From Parcubacteria bacterium C7867-008 (GTDB lineage: Bacteria > Patescibacteria > Paceibacteria > UBA9973 > UBA2103), in contig LFCR01000002.1 of NCBI GenBank assembly GCA_001189215.1, forward strand, positions 109,688 through 173,687: DNA of 64,000 bases, in the 5' to 3' direction. This document shows, one piece after another, positions 29,000 through 37,139 of the stretch. Below the pieces are notes generated by a model. The model made no database searches. It saw nothing but the letters and a program-made list of their open reading frames with translations, and was not told where the DNA came from. Position 1 is the first letter of the stretch. Each line of letters opens with the position of its first letter. A program made the translations under genes and the position numbers.

Positions 29000-29569
29000 A
29001 TGGAAACACGCACCGCACCTTCGTTCTCTGATGACGCGATCAGCACTGAACCACGTTGGTACACTATTCACACCTACGCTGGCTACGAGAACGCTGTTGA
29101 ACGTAACCTCAAGCAGCGCATCGAGTCTCTCGGTATGGAGCACAAGATCTTCGAGGTAGTAGTTCCTACTGAAAAGAAGATTCGCATCAAGGGAGGGAAG
29201 CGCATTCTCGAAGAAGAGAAGATCTATCCGGGATACATTCTCGTGCGCATGATCGTAGATGAGGATTCGTGGTTCGTGGTACGTAACACTCCCCGTGTTA
29301 CAGGATTCGTTGGTTCAGGTACCACACCAGTTCCTATGGAAGAGTCTGAAGTTGCTACGCTCATGAAGCGTATGGATCAGGAGGTGCCGAAGCACCGCAT
29401 CGACCTCCAGAAGGATGATCCTGTGGTTATTAATGATGGTCCATTCAAGGACCTAGAGGGCAAGGTAGGAGAGATCGACGAGGAGCGCGGTAAGGTCAAG
29501 GTCATGGTGGCCATGTTCGGACGCGAGACCCCGGTTGAACTCGACTTTTTGCAGATTCGCAAACTTTAA
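29000..29569 (+). CDS. nusG: Transcription elongation factor NusG
   Basis: The 189-aa protein has the NGN domain (RWYTIHTYAGYENAVERNLKQRIES ... YPGYILVRMIVDEDSWFVVRNTPRVTGFVG) and a C-terminal KOW domain (VVINDGPFKDLEGKVGEIDEERGKVKVMVAMFGRE). It binds RNA polymerase and links it to ribosomes or Rho. The N-terminal 18 residues are an extra tail. It lies between the secE remnant and rplK, the conserved order. Confidence 0.95.
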   Translation: METRTAPSFSDDAISTEPRWYTIHTYAGYENAVERNLKQRIESLGMEHKIFEVVVPTEKKIRIKGGKRILEEEKIYPGYILVRMIVDEDSWFVVRNTPRVTGFVGSGTTPVPMEESEVATLMKRMDQEVPKHRIDLQKDDPVVINDGPFKDLEGKVGEIDEERGKVKVMVAMFGRETPVELDFLQIRKL

Positions 29570-29593
29570 GGTACAGTCGCTACACAAACACAT

Positions 29594-30013
29594 ATGGCTA
29601 AAGTAGTTAAGAAAATCAAGCTCCAAATCCCCGGCGGAAAGGCAACCCCTGCACCTCCGGTTGGTACCGTACTCGGCCCTGCCGGCGTGAACATTGGTGA
29701 CTTCGTCAACAAGTTCAACGAGCAGACCAAGGACAAACCAGGCATTATTATCCCGGTTGATATGACCGTCTATGACGACCGTACCTTCACTTTCGTTCTT
29801 AAGGTATCTCCAATGCCTCGTCTTATTCTCAAGGCACTCGGTATTGAGAAGGGTTCAGGTAAGGCTCCTTCTAAGAAGGCAGGCACCCTAACTCGCGCTC
29901 AGGTCCGTGAGATCGCTGAGACCAAGATGCCAGACCTCAACGCAGGTAGCATCGAAGCAGCAGAGCGCATGGTGGAAGGCACCGCACGTTCGATGGGTGT
30001 TGAGGTTAAGTAA
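29594..30013 (+). CDS. rplK: 50S ribosomal protein L11
   Basis: The 139-aa protein has the normal L11 layout: KKIKLQIPGGKATPAPPVGTVLGPAGVNIGDF, FVLKVSPMPRLILKALG and the C-terminal rRNA-binding domain ending AERMVEGTARSMGVEVK. It has no Shine-Dalgarno. L1 (rplA), which normally follows, is absent here; a terminator comes next. Confidence 0.96.
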   Translation: MAKVVKKIKLQIPGGKATPAPPVGTVLGPAGVNIGDFVNKFNEQTKDKPGIIIPVDMTVYDDRTFTFVLKVSPMPRLILKALGIEKGSGKAPSKKAGTLTRAQVREIAETKMPDLNAGSIEAAERMVEGTARSMGVEVK

Positions 30014-30026
30014 TCTCAGACACATG

Positions 30027-30060
30027 ATGTAAAGGCGCTCCCAGTGGGGCGCTTTTACAT
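30027..30060 (+). terminator. Terminator of nusG-rplK
   Basis: ATGTAAAGGCGC (30027-30038) pairs with GCGCTTTTACAT (30049-30060). Confidence 0.85.
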
Positions 30061-30086
30061 TTCCAATTTCTGTATACACTGCTGCT

Positions 30087-30923
30087 ATGTCCGAAGGGTA
30101 TGTAAACACACGATGCGTGCGGAAAGCATGCGACCGGCTCAAGATTCAGTACATCATCCATGATGAGTACGGAAACTTTGTCTCGGTACAGAAGAATAGG
30201 AAATACTTCTTCGTGAATGCATCAATGCCATTCAACTCAAGCTCACTCAATAAGATTTGTTCAGATAAAGACTTTGCAACAAAACTCTTGCAGGATGTGG
30301 TGCGTATGCCAAAGACAAAGGGATACTTCGATCCATGTCCGAAAGATGTGAAATACACAGACTACGTCGCTCAACCAAACTACGAAGCAATCACGGAATC
30401 TATTTGTTCAGAGTTTTCATTTCCACTCATAGTGAAAATGAATAGTGGGCAGCAGGGAACTAACGTATTCAAATGCTCAACTAAAGAAGAGGTGTCCTCT
30501 GCACTCGCTGCTATCTTCGATCATAATTCTCAACACTATGATTTTGTTGCACTGGCACAGGAGTATATTCAACCTAAAGCTGAGTACCGCGTAATTGTCT
30601 TTCGAGGAAAGGTACTACTTGCCTATGAGAAGAACATCGAGTCTGCAACATTCGTAGGGAACCTAAGCCCTCTCCACTATGAGAACGCTACAGCAATTCA
30701 AATTCAAGATATCGAACTCCTACAGCGTCTGCAGGAGTGTGTGGCTCCAATCTTTCCAATACTAAATCTTGAGTTCACTGGTATCGATATCATCCTTGGA
30801 ACAGATAATCAGTTATATATTATTGAACTGAATTCACGACCAGGTTTTACCTTGTTTGAGAAAGACAACAGCGATGAACCATTAGTACTAATGTACGAGA
30901 AGATTCTATCTGAATTAGAGTGA
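30087..30923 (+). CDS. ATP-grasp family protein
   Basis: The 278-aa protein has the ATP-grasp core: PLIVKMNSGQQGTNVFKCST (ATP-binding strand), LAQEYIQPKAEYRVIVFRGKVLLAYEK and the metal-binding end FTGIDIILGTDNQLYIIELNSRPGF. It resembles RimK-like ligases that join an amino group to a carboxylate; substrate unknown. TATACA lies 8 bases before the ATG, without Shine-Dalgarno. It converges with the cyclo-ligase gene and overlaps it by 9 bases. Confidence 0.82.
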   Translation: MSEGYVNTRCVRKACDRLKIQYIIHDEYGNFVSVQKNRKYFFVNASMPFNSSSLNKICSDKDFATKLLQDVVRMPKTKGYFDPCPKDVKYTDYVAQPNYEAITESICSEFSFPLIVKMNSGQQGTNVFKCSTKEEVSSALAAIFDHNSQHYDFVALAQEYIQPKAEYRVIVFRGKVLLAYEKNIESATFVGNLSPLHYENATAIQIQDIELLQRLQECVAPIFPILNLEFTGIDIILGTDNQLYIIELNSRPGFTLFEKDNSDEPLVLMYEKILSELE

Positions 30924-31373
30924 GACTAAATCAAAGTCAGAACCTCTTGAATGCGTTTCGTGCCAGGTGATTGTGTTGGTGGACTGATCAATCACACCGA
31001 TGCGATCAACGGTCTGATCCCAAGGCTTTCGTTCAAGTGCCTCTGCACTAAACTGACTGCTGTCACAAATACACACACGCATCCAAGCGGTTGGAACTAC
31101 CGATAGGAATTGATCATACCAACCACCACCTCGTCCAGTACGCGTTCCCGTTGCGTCAATTTTTGTACAAGGCATGAGAACACAAACAAATGCACCCTTT
31201 GATGCTCGCTTAGCTCGCTCCGCTTCTTCCCACGGATCAATGTCTAATCGGGGTGGAATGGGGTAGTGATCTTCTGGAACTTCAATAAAATGACTGTAAT
31301 CAGCTTCACCCTCAAGAGCGGTATACGTCACATAGAATGGCTTACCATCAACTGTTTCTTCTTCGTAGGACAT
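30915..31373 (-). CDS. 5-formyltetrahydrofolate cyclo-ligase-like protein
   Basis: The 152-aa protein carries the signature of the family, TGTRTGRGGGWYDQFL, and the region VLMPCTKIDATG before it. The enzyme returns 5-formyl-THF to 5,10-methenyl-THF. It is shorter at the N-terminus than the usual 180-200 aa and lacks the basic ATP-binding helix normally there, so activity needs testing. The start at 31373 is set by a perfect TATAAT 6 bases upstream. It sits beside dCTP deaminase, ThyX, Tmk and GlyA genes. Confidence 0.78.
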   Translation of the reverse strand: MSYEEETVDGKPFYVTYTALEGEADYSHFIEVPEDHYPIPPRLDIDPWEEAERAKRASKGAFVCVLMPCTKIDATGTRTGRGGGWYDQFLSVVPTAWMRVCICDSSQFSAEALERKPWDQTVDRIGVIDQSTNTITWHETHSRGSDFDLVSL

Positions 31374-31379
31374 GGCTAG

Positions 31380-31385
31380 ATTATA
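31380..31385 (-). promoter_or_regulatory. -10 box for leaderless cyclo-ligase gene
   Basis: Minus-strand consensus TATAAT ends 6 bases before the ATG at 31373. Confidence 0.7.
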
Positions 31386-31457
31386 CCTCCGCTTTCCCTC
31401 TGTTCTGTAATATGGCACTGTGGCGGGAGATCAACACAATTTTCGTGGAGAGAACCC

Positions 31458-32528
31458 ATGGGCGTACTGCCTATCCAGCTATTGCGTAACCTGCAGGGGG
31501 AATACATCACAGGCGTCGGTGACAAATTCCTCAACCCTGCTTCAATCGACATGCCATTGTCGTTCGAAGCGTTCCGGCTGGAGAGCGTGTTCCTTCCGGA
31601 GAAAAACTTGAAGATTCGAGATATGTTCGACGTGGTCGGCGTGCGAGCACACGATCTCGCGAACCCTCTCGAAGTCGGTGTTGTGTACCTTATTCGAGTC
31701 GATGGCACTTGGTCGTTGCCAAAGAGTGCATACGGCTACGCGAACCCAAAGTCATCAAGTGGCCGTGTGAACCTGTTCTGCCGCCTCCTGGCCGACGGGG
31801 TCGACATGTACGATTTCATTCCGAAAGGGTGGAGTGGTGAATGTTGGATGCTGGTGCGTCCGGACAGTTTCCCCATCATCCTGCATGAGGGATTGTCTGT
31901 CGCACAGCTTCGTGTCTTTGACGAGAAAGCTTTTTTGAGCGAGATGGACATGGAGGTTGCTGTCAGAAGGCACGGTCTCCTGTTCGATGCTGTGCGGAGG
32001 AAGATCCCGTTCGATGAACTTCACCTGCACGGTGACTCGCTCTACCTGACCCTCGCAGTCGGAAAGAACTTCGGCTACGAGTGTCGGGGGCTGCACAAGC
32101 CACTGGACTTCGGTGCGATTGGTACGCACAACCCCGCGGACTACTTCGTTCCAATCGAGGCACCGGACGGCTGCTACACGCTGCGGAAGGGCAACTTCTA
32201 CATCCTCTCAACCTCTGAGCGGGTGATGGTTGCGCCGGGGCATTCGGCTGAACTCCGACCTATCGATCCTCGGCTTGGTGAATTCCGGTCGCATGCTGCA
32301 GGATACATCGATCCCGGTTGGGGATTTGGTCAGAATGGTGAAGTCTGCGGGCGGCCGATCACCCTTGAGGTGATCCCACACGAAGACTTCACGGTCCGTA
32401 ACGGTCAACGGATTGCTCGTCTTCGCTACGAACGCATGAGCGCCGAACCGGACACGAACTACGATGCAGCACCTTCCAACTACCTGGTGCAAGAGGGACC
32501 TCGGCTCTCAAAACATTTCAGAACCTGA
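31458..32528 (+). CDS. dcd: Double-length dCTP deaminase (DCD family)
   Basis: The 356-aa protein fits the long 2'-deoxycytidine 5'-triphosphate deaminase family known from alphaproteobacteria: two dUTPase-like beta-domains in tandem. Residues 1-180 include LNPASIDMPLS, SAYGYANPKSSSGRVNLFCRL and ILHEGLSVAQLRVF; residues 180-356 include DYFVPIEA, FYILSTSERVMVAPGHSAELRPIDPRLGEFRSHAAGYIDPGWG and RNGQRIARLRYERM. It would make dUTP from dCTP for thymidylate synthesis. GGAGAG Shine-Dalgarno and its own terminator; codon use unlike the leaderless cyclo-ligase gene next to it. Confidence 0.82.
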   Translation: MGVLPIQLLRNLQGEYITGVGDKFLNPASIDMPLSFEAFRLESVFLPEKNLKIRDMFDVVGVRAHDLANPLEVGVVYLIRVDGTWSLPKSAYGYANPKSSSGRVNLFCRLLADGVDMYDFIPKGWSGECWMLVRPDSFPIILHEGLSVAQLRVFDEKAFLSEMDMEVAVRRHGLLFDAVRRKIPFDELHLHGDSLYLTLAVGKNFGYECRGLHKPLDFGAIGTHNPADYFVPIEAPDGCYTLRKGNFYILSTSERVMVAPGHSAELRPIDPRLGEFRSHAAGYIDPGWGFGQNGEVCGRPITLEVIPHEDFTVRNGQRIARLRYERMSAEPDTNYDAAPSNYLVQEGPRLSKHFRT

Positions 32529-32551
32529 GGAAAAATCTCGACAAGAGAAAT

Positions 32552-32577
32552 GGGCCGCGCGATGAAACGCGCGGCCC
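32552..32577 (+). terminator. Terminator of dcd
   Basis: GGGCCGCGCG (32552-32561) pairs with CGCGCGGCCC (32568-32577), then a T-rich tail. Confidence 0.85.
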
Positions 32578-32602
32578 AGTTTGTTTGCCTCATTACGAAG
32601 CT

Positions 32603-34003
32603 TTACGACACATCACGCTCCACGATGTCTTGTTCGCCGCGCTTGAGGCTGAACTGGCTGGGTTCAGATTCAAGATGCAGTACAAGACCATGCGGACCAT
32701 AGTTCTTAGTGAGGACCTCAGCCATCTGGCTCGCACGATGGTGCAGTGTCGGGTGAACATCGTTACGTGCACGACGCTCAACGAGATAGGTATGTCCGCG
32801 CAGGTCGCCGGTAATTCGGATGGGCACACGGTATCCCATGGGAATGTAGTATTGGTCGATACGGTCTTCGAGTTCGAGTCGCTGTAGTGCTGCAAGTTGA
32901 CGTGCAAGCAGTTCCATCGCTTCTGCGCGAAGATCGTCCGGTAGCTCGTTCAGGTACCAGGGTTCAAAGCCATACTCTTCAGAGAGCAGTGGCATAGGAA
33001 CCGTAACTGAACGATGTCGTTCAAGGTCGCGGAATGAAGCGAAGTCTAAGAGGAACGAGAATTCGGCGGTGCCGCATTCTCGAACATCCCACGGCAGTTC
33101 GATACCGCGAGGGCGTGACCCAAAGACATCTGCATATTCGCGCATCCGTTCTGGACGCACGGCATCGTGCGTCAGAGCGAAGACAGGAAACGTTGACGCG
33201 TCAGCGATGAAATACCCTGACCCTTGTTGAGCCATGTAGGCATACCACTCACGGTCCTTGTGCCGACTCTCCCAATCAGGATCATTTGCACGATCCGTGA
33301 ATGAGTGCGGGTACTCCTTTAGAAGCAGCCCCTCCATTACCTCGGCAACTTCACGCACTTCAGGAAGCGGATGGTTTCGCAACCACGGAAGCCGATCGCC
33401 AAACTGCCGAATCGTACCTGTCCACGTTAGATTCGTAGATGCGCCGGCAGGCAGGAAGCTCCGCATGGTGTCGAAGGCGCGAGCGTTGATTGCTTTTGCA
33501 TACTTCTTCAGATCACCGTCTCCGATGACGTCAAACGGATATCGTTCAGCAAGAACAATTTGCATCCTCTCGAGACCCTTGAGATAAAAGGCACGCCAGT
33601 TCTCAAGGATTTGAACAGATGCAGTTGATCCGACTGGATCAACGAATGGTTGGGAAGCAAAGTCGATATAGCGGGTTGAAGCCTCTTGTCCGTTGTAGAG
33701 CGGGAAGTGCTGAATCGCTTTCGCGGTCAACATTGAAACTCCCGAAATACTAACGAACACTTCACCCATGTCGCCGATGGACTGGTGCCCATACCCGACA
33801 TAGAACTGTTCCATAAAGTTACCGGAACCGCTCTTTCCTAGTCGTGTCAGATGCTTACGGATGCCGCCGACGGAGCGGCTATCCATGGCACCCAGCATTG
33901 CTTTGTCTTCAGAGGTGATGAGCGCGCCGGTATTCAGCACGAGCACTTCACCTCCTCCACTCAGCTGAGCACTGTGGTGTAAAAGGTCAGAAACCTCGCG
34001 CAT
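32603..34003 (-). CDS. thyX: Tandem ThyX-like flavin-dependent thymidylate synthase
   Basis: The 466-aa protein appears to contain two ThyX-like halves. The first has YGHQSIGDMGEVFVSISGVSM and QEASTRYIDF; the second has CGTAEFSFLLDFASFRDLERHRSVT, where ERHR matches the start of the ThyX RHR motif, although the rest of that motif is degenerate. ThyX methylates dUMP using methylene-THF and FADH2. Single-domain ThyX is about 220-250 aa, so this is the double form seen in some CPR and archaea. The start at 34003 is fixed by GGAGG five bases upstream; a further ATG at 34015 precedes the Shine-Dalgarno. Confidence 0.78.
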   Translation of the reverse strand: MREVSDLLHHSAQLSGGGEVLVLNTGALITSEDKAMLGAMDSRSVGGIRKHLTRLGKSGSGNFMEQFYVGYGHQSIGDMGEVFVSISGVSMLTAKAIQHFPLYNGQEASTRYIDFASQPFVDPVGSTASVQILENWRAFYLKGLERMQIVLAERYPFDVIGDGDLKKYAKAINARAFDTMRSFLPAGASTNLTWTGTIRQFGDRLPWLRNHPLPEVREVAEVMEGLLLKEYPHSFTDRANDPDWESRHKDREWYAYMAQQGSGYFIADASTFPVFALTHDAVRPERMREYADVFGSRPRGIELPWDVRECGTAEFSFLLDFASFRDLERHRSVTVPMPLLSEEYGFEPWYLNELPDDLRAEAMELLARQLAALQRLELEDRIDQYYIPMGYRVPIRITGDLRGHTYLVERRARNDVHPTLHHRASQMAEVLTKNYGPHGLVLHLESEPSQFSLKRGEQDIVERDVS

Positions 34004-34132
34004 AGAAACCTCCATAGTTGCGAGTCTAGCATGAGCATATAGGTCCTAGAGAAAAGCAGCAAACATGTTGTAATTGCAGGATTAAAGCATCACTGATACG
34101 GTGCAGTAAGATTTGAACCAAAGGAACAGACC

Positions 34133-34780
34133 ATGATCTCGCACCCACTTTTCATTTCGTTCGATGGTGGTGAAGGAGTTGGTAAGTCCACTCAGAGCAA
34201 ACTCCTTCAAGAACGACTGCCCAATCTCTATCCAGATCTCAGATTCATGTTCACCAGGGAGCCGGGTGGTACGCCTTTTGGCGGACTGATTCGCTCCTTG
34301 ATACTGTCGGAGGATGCAGAAAAGGCAGACGCAAACACAATGTTTGGTTTGTTTGTGGCAGACCGGGCGCATCATCTGAGCACTGTAGTTCTTCCTGCAC
34401 TCAATGCCGGGAAGGTGGTGATCTCAGACCGATTTGTTGCAGCAACTTTCGCGTACCAGGCGTATGCGATGGATGGGAAGATTTCTACTGAACTCTTCGA
34501 CCAGTATTACAACGAACTGCTGGCGCGTCCGGACCTTACGATCCTCTTCGATCTGAGTGTGGAGGAGTCGCAGTGTCGCGTCGCGGCTCGGAGGGGTGAA
34601 ATCAACCATTTCGATCTGCAAACCTCTGATTTCCACCGCAAACTTTTCGAAGGGTATCGCAAGTTCGCAACGGACTATCACACCCAGGACAACCAAGTGG
34701 CTCTCGTTGACGCTGCTGGCGACGTCGAAACGGTGCATGAGCGCATTATGGACTTGCTCATTCCAGCGCTTTGCACATGA
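34133..34780 (+). CDS. tmk: Thymidylate kinase
   Basis: The 215-aa kinase phosphorylates dTMP to dTDP. P-loop FDGGEGVGKSTQ, DR(E/x) motif region FTREPGGTPFGG, and SDRFVAATFAYQ are present; the lid segment is RRGEINHFD. Length is normal. AAAGGA Shine-Dalgarno, a strong terminator, and GC-rich codon use mark it as one of the self-contained units, next to dcd and thyX. Confidence 0.93.
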   Translation: MISHPLFISFDGGEGVGKSTQSKLLQERLPNLYPDLRFMFTREPGGTPFGGLIRSLILSEDAEKADANTMFGLFVADRAHHLSTVVLPALNAGKVVISDRFVAATFAYQAYAMDGKISTELFDQYYNELLARPDLTILFDLSVEESQCRVAARRGEINHFDLQTSDFHRKLFEGYRKFATDYHTQDNQVALVDAAGDVETVHERIMDLLIPALCT

Positions 34781-34784
34781 AGCT

Positions 34785-34812
34785 GAGCCCGCGACCGGGA
34801 GGTCGCGGGCTC
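34785..34812 (+). terminator. Terminator of tmk
   Basis: A 12-bp perfect stem (34785-34796/34801-34812) around GGGA. Confidence 0.82.
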
Positions 34813-34841
34813 ACTCACTTTTAAGGTACTATGACTGCAAT

Positions 34842-36140
34842 ATGGACTACTCACACATACAAAACGAAGACCGCGATCTCTACTCCCTCATAGAAGGGGA
34901 GGAGGCTCGTCAGCGCGAAGGACTTGAACTGATTCCTTCAGAGAACTACGTCTCAAGCGCCGTGCGCGAAGCAATGTCTTCTGCACTCACAAACAAGTAT
35001 TCAGAAGGATACCCAGGCAAGCGGTATTACGGTGGTCAGGAATACACAGACCAAATTGAAACACTCGCTATTGAACGAGCTAAAAAGATCTTCGGTGCTG
35101 ATCACGCAAACGTACAACCACTTGGTGGAGCAGCTGCAAACATTGCTGCGTACTTCGCATGGCTTGAACCAGGAGACACGATTCTCGGCATGGACCTTGC
35201 ACACGGCGGACATCTTACTCACGGTGCTCCTGTTACGTACATGGCGAAACTCTTTAAGTTCGTACGTTACGGCATGAAAGATCCAGACACTGGCGAGATA
35301 GATTACAACCAGCTTCGTGAGATCGCTCTCAAGGAACGACCAAAGATTATCCTCGGAGGATTCTCTGGATACTCCCGCTCAATAGATTGGGCAAAGATCT
35401 CTGAGATCGCACGAGAAGTTGATGCTGTTGCTATGGCAGATGTTGCACACATTGCAGGACTTATTGCAGGGGGTGCTGCAGAGAATCCGTTTGATCATGG
35501 TTTCCAGATTGTTACGACCACCACACACAAAACACTTCGTGGTCCCCGTGGCGCCATGATCCTTTCGAAGGGAACGGTCTCTTCACCACTACGTGCTCCT
35601 GAGAAGACGGTAGAGAATCTTCCAACACTTATCGATCGCAGCGTGTTTCCGGGCCTTCAAGGCGGACCACATATGCACCAGATCGCTGCAAAAGCAGTGG
35701 CGTTCAATGAAGCGCTCCATCCTAACTTCAAGACATATGCGCATCAGGTGGTAGCGAATGCCAAGGCAATGGCAGAAGTCTTTAAGGAAGAAGGGGTACG
35801 ACTCATTGGTGGTGGTACAGACAATCACCTTATCCTTGCAGATGTGTATGGGTCTCTTGGTATCTCAGGTGGTGACGCAGAAACACTGCTTGATGCTGCA
35901 GGTATAACACTCAACAAGAACTCTATTGCAGGAGATACGCGTAAGCCATTTGATCCATCCGGCATCCGTTTCGGTACACCAGCAATAACAACGCGTGGAT
36001 TCAAAGAGGAACAAGTAACAGAGGTTGCTCGTATCATGATCGATGTTCTTAAAAACAAAGATGATGCAGCGGTGTCTAAAGCGCGAGCATCCATAAAAGA
36101 ACTTGCTGAAGCAAATCCTGTTCCTGAATCATTTATCTAG
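34842..36140 (+). CDS. glyA: Serine hydroxymethyltransferase
   Basis: The 432-aa PLP enzyme makes glycine and 5,10-methylene-THF, the methyl donor for ThyX. Motifs: ELIPSENYVSSAVREAM, YPGKRYYGGQEY, MADVAHIAGLI, the PLP-lysine segment TTTTHKTLRGPRGAM, and the C-terminal FGTPAITTRGFKEEQ. Length is normal. Leaderless-type start (TATGAC 6 bases upstream), so it is native-style even though dcd, thyX and tmk beside it are not. Confidence 0.96.
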   Translation: MDYSHIQNEDRDLYSLIEGEEARQREGLELIPSENYVSSAVREAMSSALTNKYSEGYPGKRYYGGQEYTDQIETLAIERAKKIFGADHANVQPLGGAAANIAAYFAWLEPGDTILGMDLAHGGHLTHGAPVTYMAKLFKFVRYGMKDPDTGEIDYNQLREIALKERPKIILGGFSGYSRSIDWAKISEIAREVDAVAMADVAHIAGLIAGGAAENPFDHGFQIVTTTTHKTLRGPRGAMILSKGTVSSPLRAPEKTVENLPTLIDRSVFPGLQGGPHMHQIAAKAVAFNEALHPNFKTYAHQVVANAKAMAEVFKEEGVRLIGGGTDNHLILADVYGSLGISGGDAETLLDAAGITLNKNSIAGDTRKPFDPSGIRFGTPAITTRGFKEEQVTEVARIMIDVLKNKDDAAVSKARASIKELAEANPVPESFI

Positions 36141-36141
36141 T

Positions 36142-36169
36142 TTGACTATTTTCGTACATATAGTATTTT
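36142..36169 (+). promoter_or_regulatory. Promoter of ClpX-zinc-finger gene
   Basis: -35 TTGACT (36142-36147), 16-base spacer and -10 TATTTT (36164-36169), directly behind the glyA stop. Confidence 0.55.
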
Positions 36170-36209
36170 CCGCCTAGACCTGAATTCACAGGAAACAGGA
36201 GATTAATTC

Positions 36210-36737
36210 ATGACGGCAGCCGTAAAAGCAGCTGTTGCTGACGATTCTGGTCGCAGCCAGCTGTACTGCTCGTTCTGTGGTCACTCACAGCACGAAGTTA
36301 AGAAACTCATTGCGGGGGGAGCAACTGTGTTCATCTGCGATGAGTGCGTGGGTCTATGTCTCGACATCATTGGTGAGGACTCGAGCTTTGCCGACGTCGA
36401 GCAGTTTGCCAGCTTGGGCCGGAGAAGTATTCGACGTCGTGCATGGATATCTATCCAAATGTCGGGTGGAGATTTCCTGAAGTCTGCGCTCGGTATCGAC
36501 TTGCTCGAAGAGGGCAAGGATATTGGCTCGATGCAAGAAGTCGCCGCAAAGTTGTTGCACTGTCTCCGTGGACTGGTAATCGGAGCACAATCGATCGAGG
36601 AGCTGCTTGCAGCAAAAAGGGCGATTCTGACAGACCTCGATGATGCCCACGCTATCTATGTCGGTGAAGATGAGCAAAAGCGACGCAACCTTGCCGCTAT
36701 TGAGGCTGAGATCGCAAGAAAAGGTGCCAGCACCTAA
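36210..36737 (+). CDS. Stand-alone ClpX-type zinc finger protein
   Basis: Residues about 18-55 match the C4 zinc-binding domain of ClpX (YCSFCGHSQHEVKKLIAG, then CDECVGLCLDII). The AAA+ motor is absent; the remaining 120 residues are helical with no motif I recognise. In ClpX this domain dimerises and binds substrates and adaptors, so a free copy could be an adaptor or competitor for ClpXP. CAGGAGA Shine-Dalgarno, own promoter and terminator: one of the self-contained units. Confidence 0.8.
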   Translation: MTAAVKAAVADDSGRSQLYCSFCGHSQHEVKKLIAGGATVFICDECVGLCLDIIGEDSSFADVEQFASLGRRSIRRRAWISIQMSGGDFLKSALGIDLLEEGKDIGSMQEVAAKLLHCLRGLVIGAQSIEELLAAKRAILTDLDDAHAIYVGEDEQKRRNLAAIEAEIARKGAST

Positions 36738-36762
36738 ACTCAGGTTGTTCTGTAAAAGATTG

Positions 36763-36795
36763 ACGCCCGCCTACTCGGTGGGCGTTTCTTTTGGG
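36763..36795 (+). terminator. Terminator of zinc finger gene
   Basis: ACGCCCGCC (36763-36771) pairs with GGTGGGCGT (36777-36785), then TTCTTTT. Confidence 0.88.
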
Positions 36796-36805
36796 CCTAT
36801 TCTGC

Positions 36806-36811
36806 TATAGT
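36806..36811 (+). promoter_or_regulatory. -10 box for leaderless 95-aa protein gene
   Basis: TATAGT ends 6 bases before the ATG at 36818. Confidence 0.6.
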
Positions 36812-36817
36812 CCTCAT

Positions 36818-37105
36818 ATGAAAGAGATGCACGATGAAGTGGTAGAGCAAATGCTTGAACGCATTGCTAATGCACTTGGGCAGATACAGAAATATCGTGC
36901 ATCTCATCTAGACAACCCTCGTCTCGAAAACATCCTCACGCAGCTGGAACGTGTTGAGCACGTTCTCGAAGAGAAGGGCAGGCTGGAGTATCGAGAGAAA
37001 CTAGACCTAGATTTTCATCTCATTGAAGACACTCCTCTAGAAGGGAATTCTCATCTAGGTCGTGAGTTATATAGCATCAAGAATTTCACCGAACATAACC
37101 TATAA
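36818..37105 (+). CDS. Small helical protein of unknown function (95 aa)
   Basis: Amphipathic, charged and mostly helical (EVVEQMLERIANALGQIQKY, LENILTQLERVEHVLEEKGRL), possibly a short coiled coil. I recognise no family. A leaderless promoter supports it as a real gene; the argS promoter follows 20 bases after its stop. Confidence 0.6.
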   Translation: MKEMHDEVVEQMLERIANALGQIQKYRASHLDNPRLENILTQLERVEHVLEEKGRLEYREKLDLDFHLIEDTPLEGNSHLGRELYSIKNFTEHNL

Positions 37106-37127
37106 GGTATTCCGGTGCTGATTCTGC

Positions 37128-37133
37128 TATAGT
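37128..37133 (+). promoter_or_regulatory. -10 box for leaderless argS
   Basis: TATAGT ends 6 bases before the argS ATG. Confidence 0.65.
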
Positions 37134-37139
37134 CCCACT

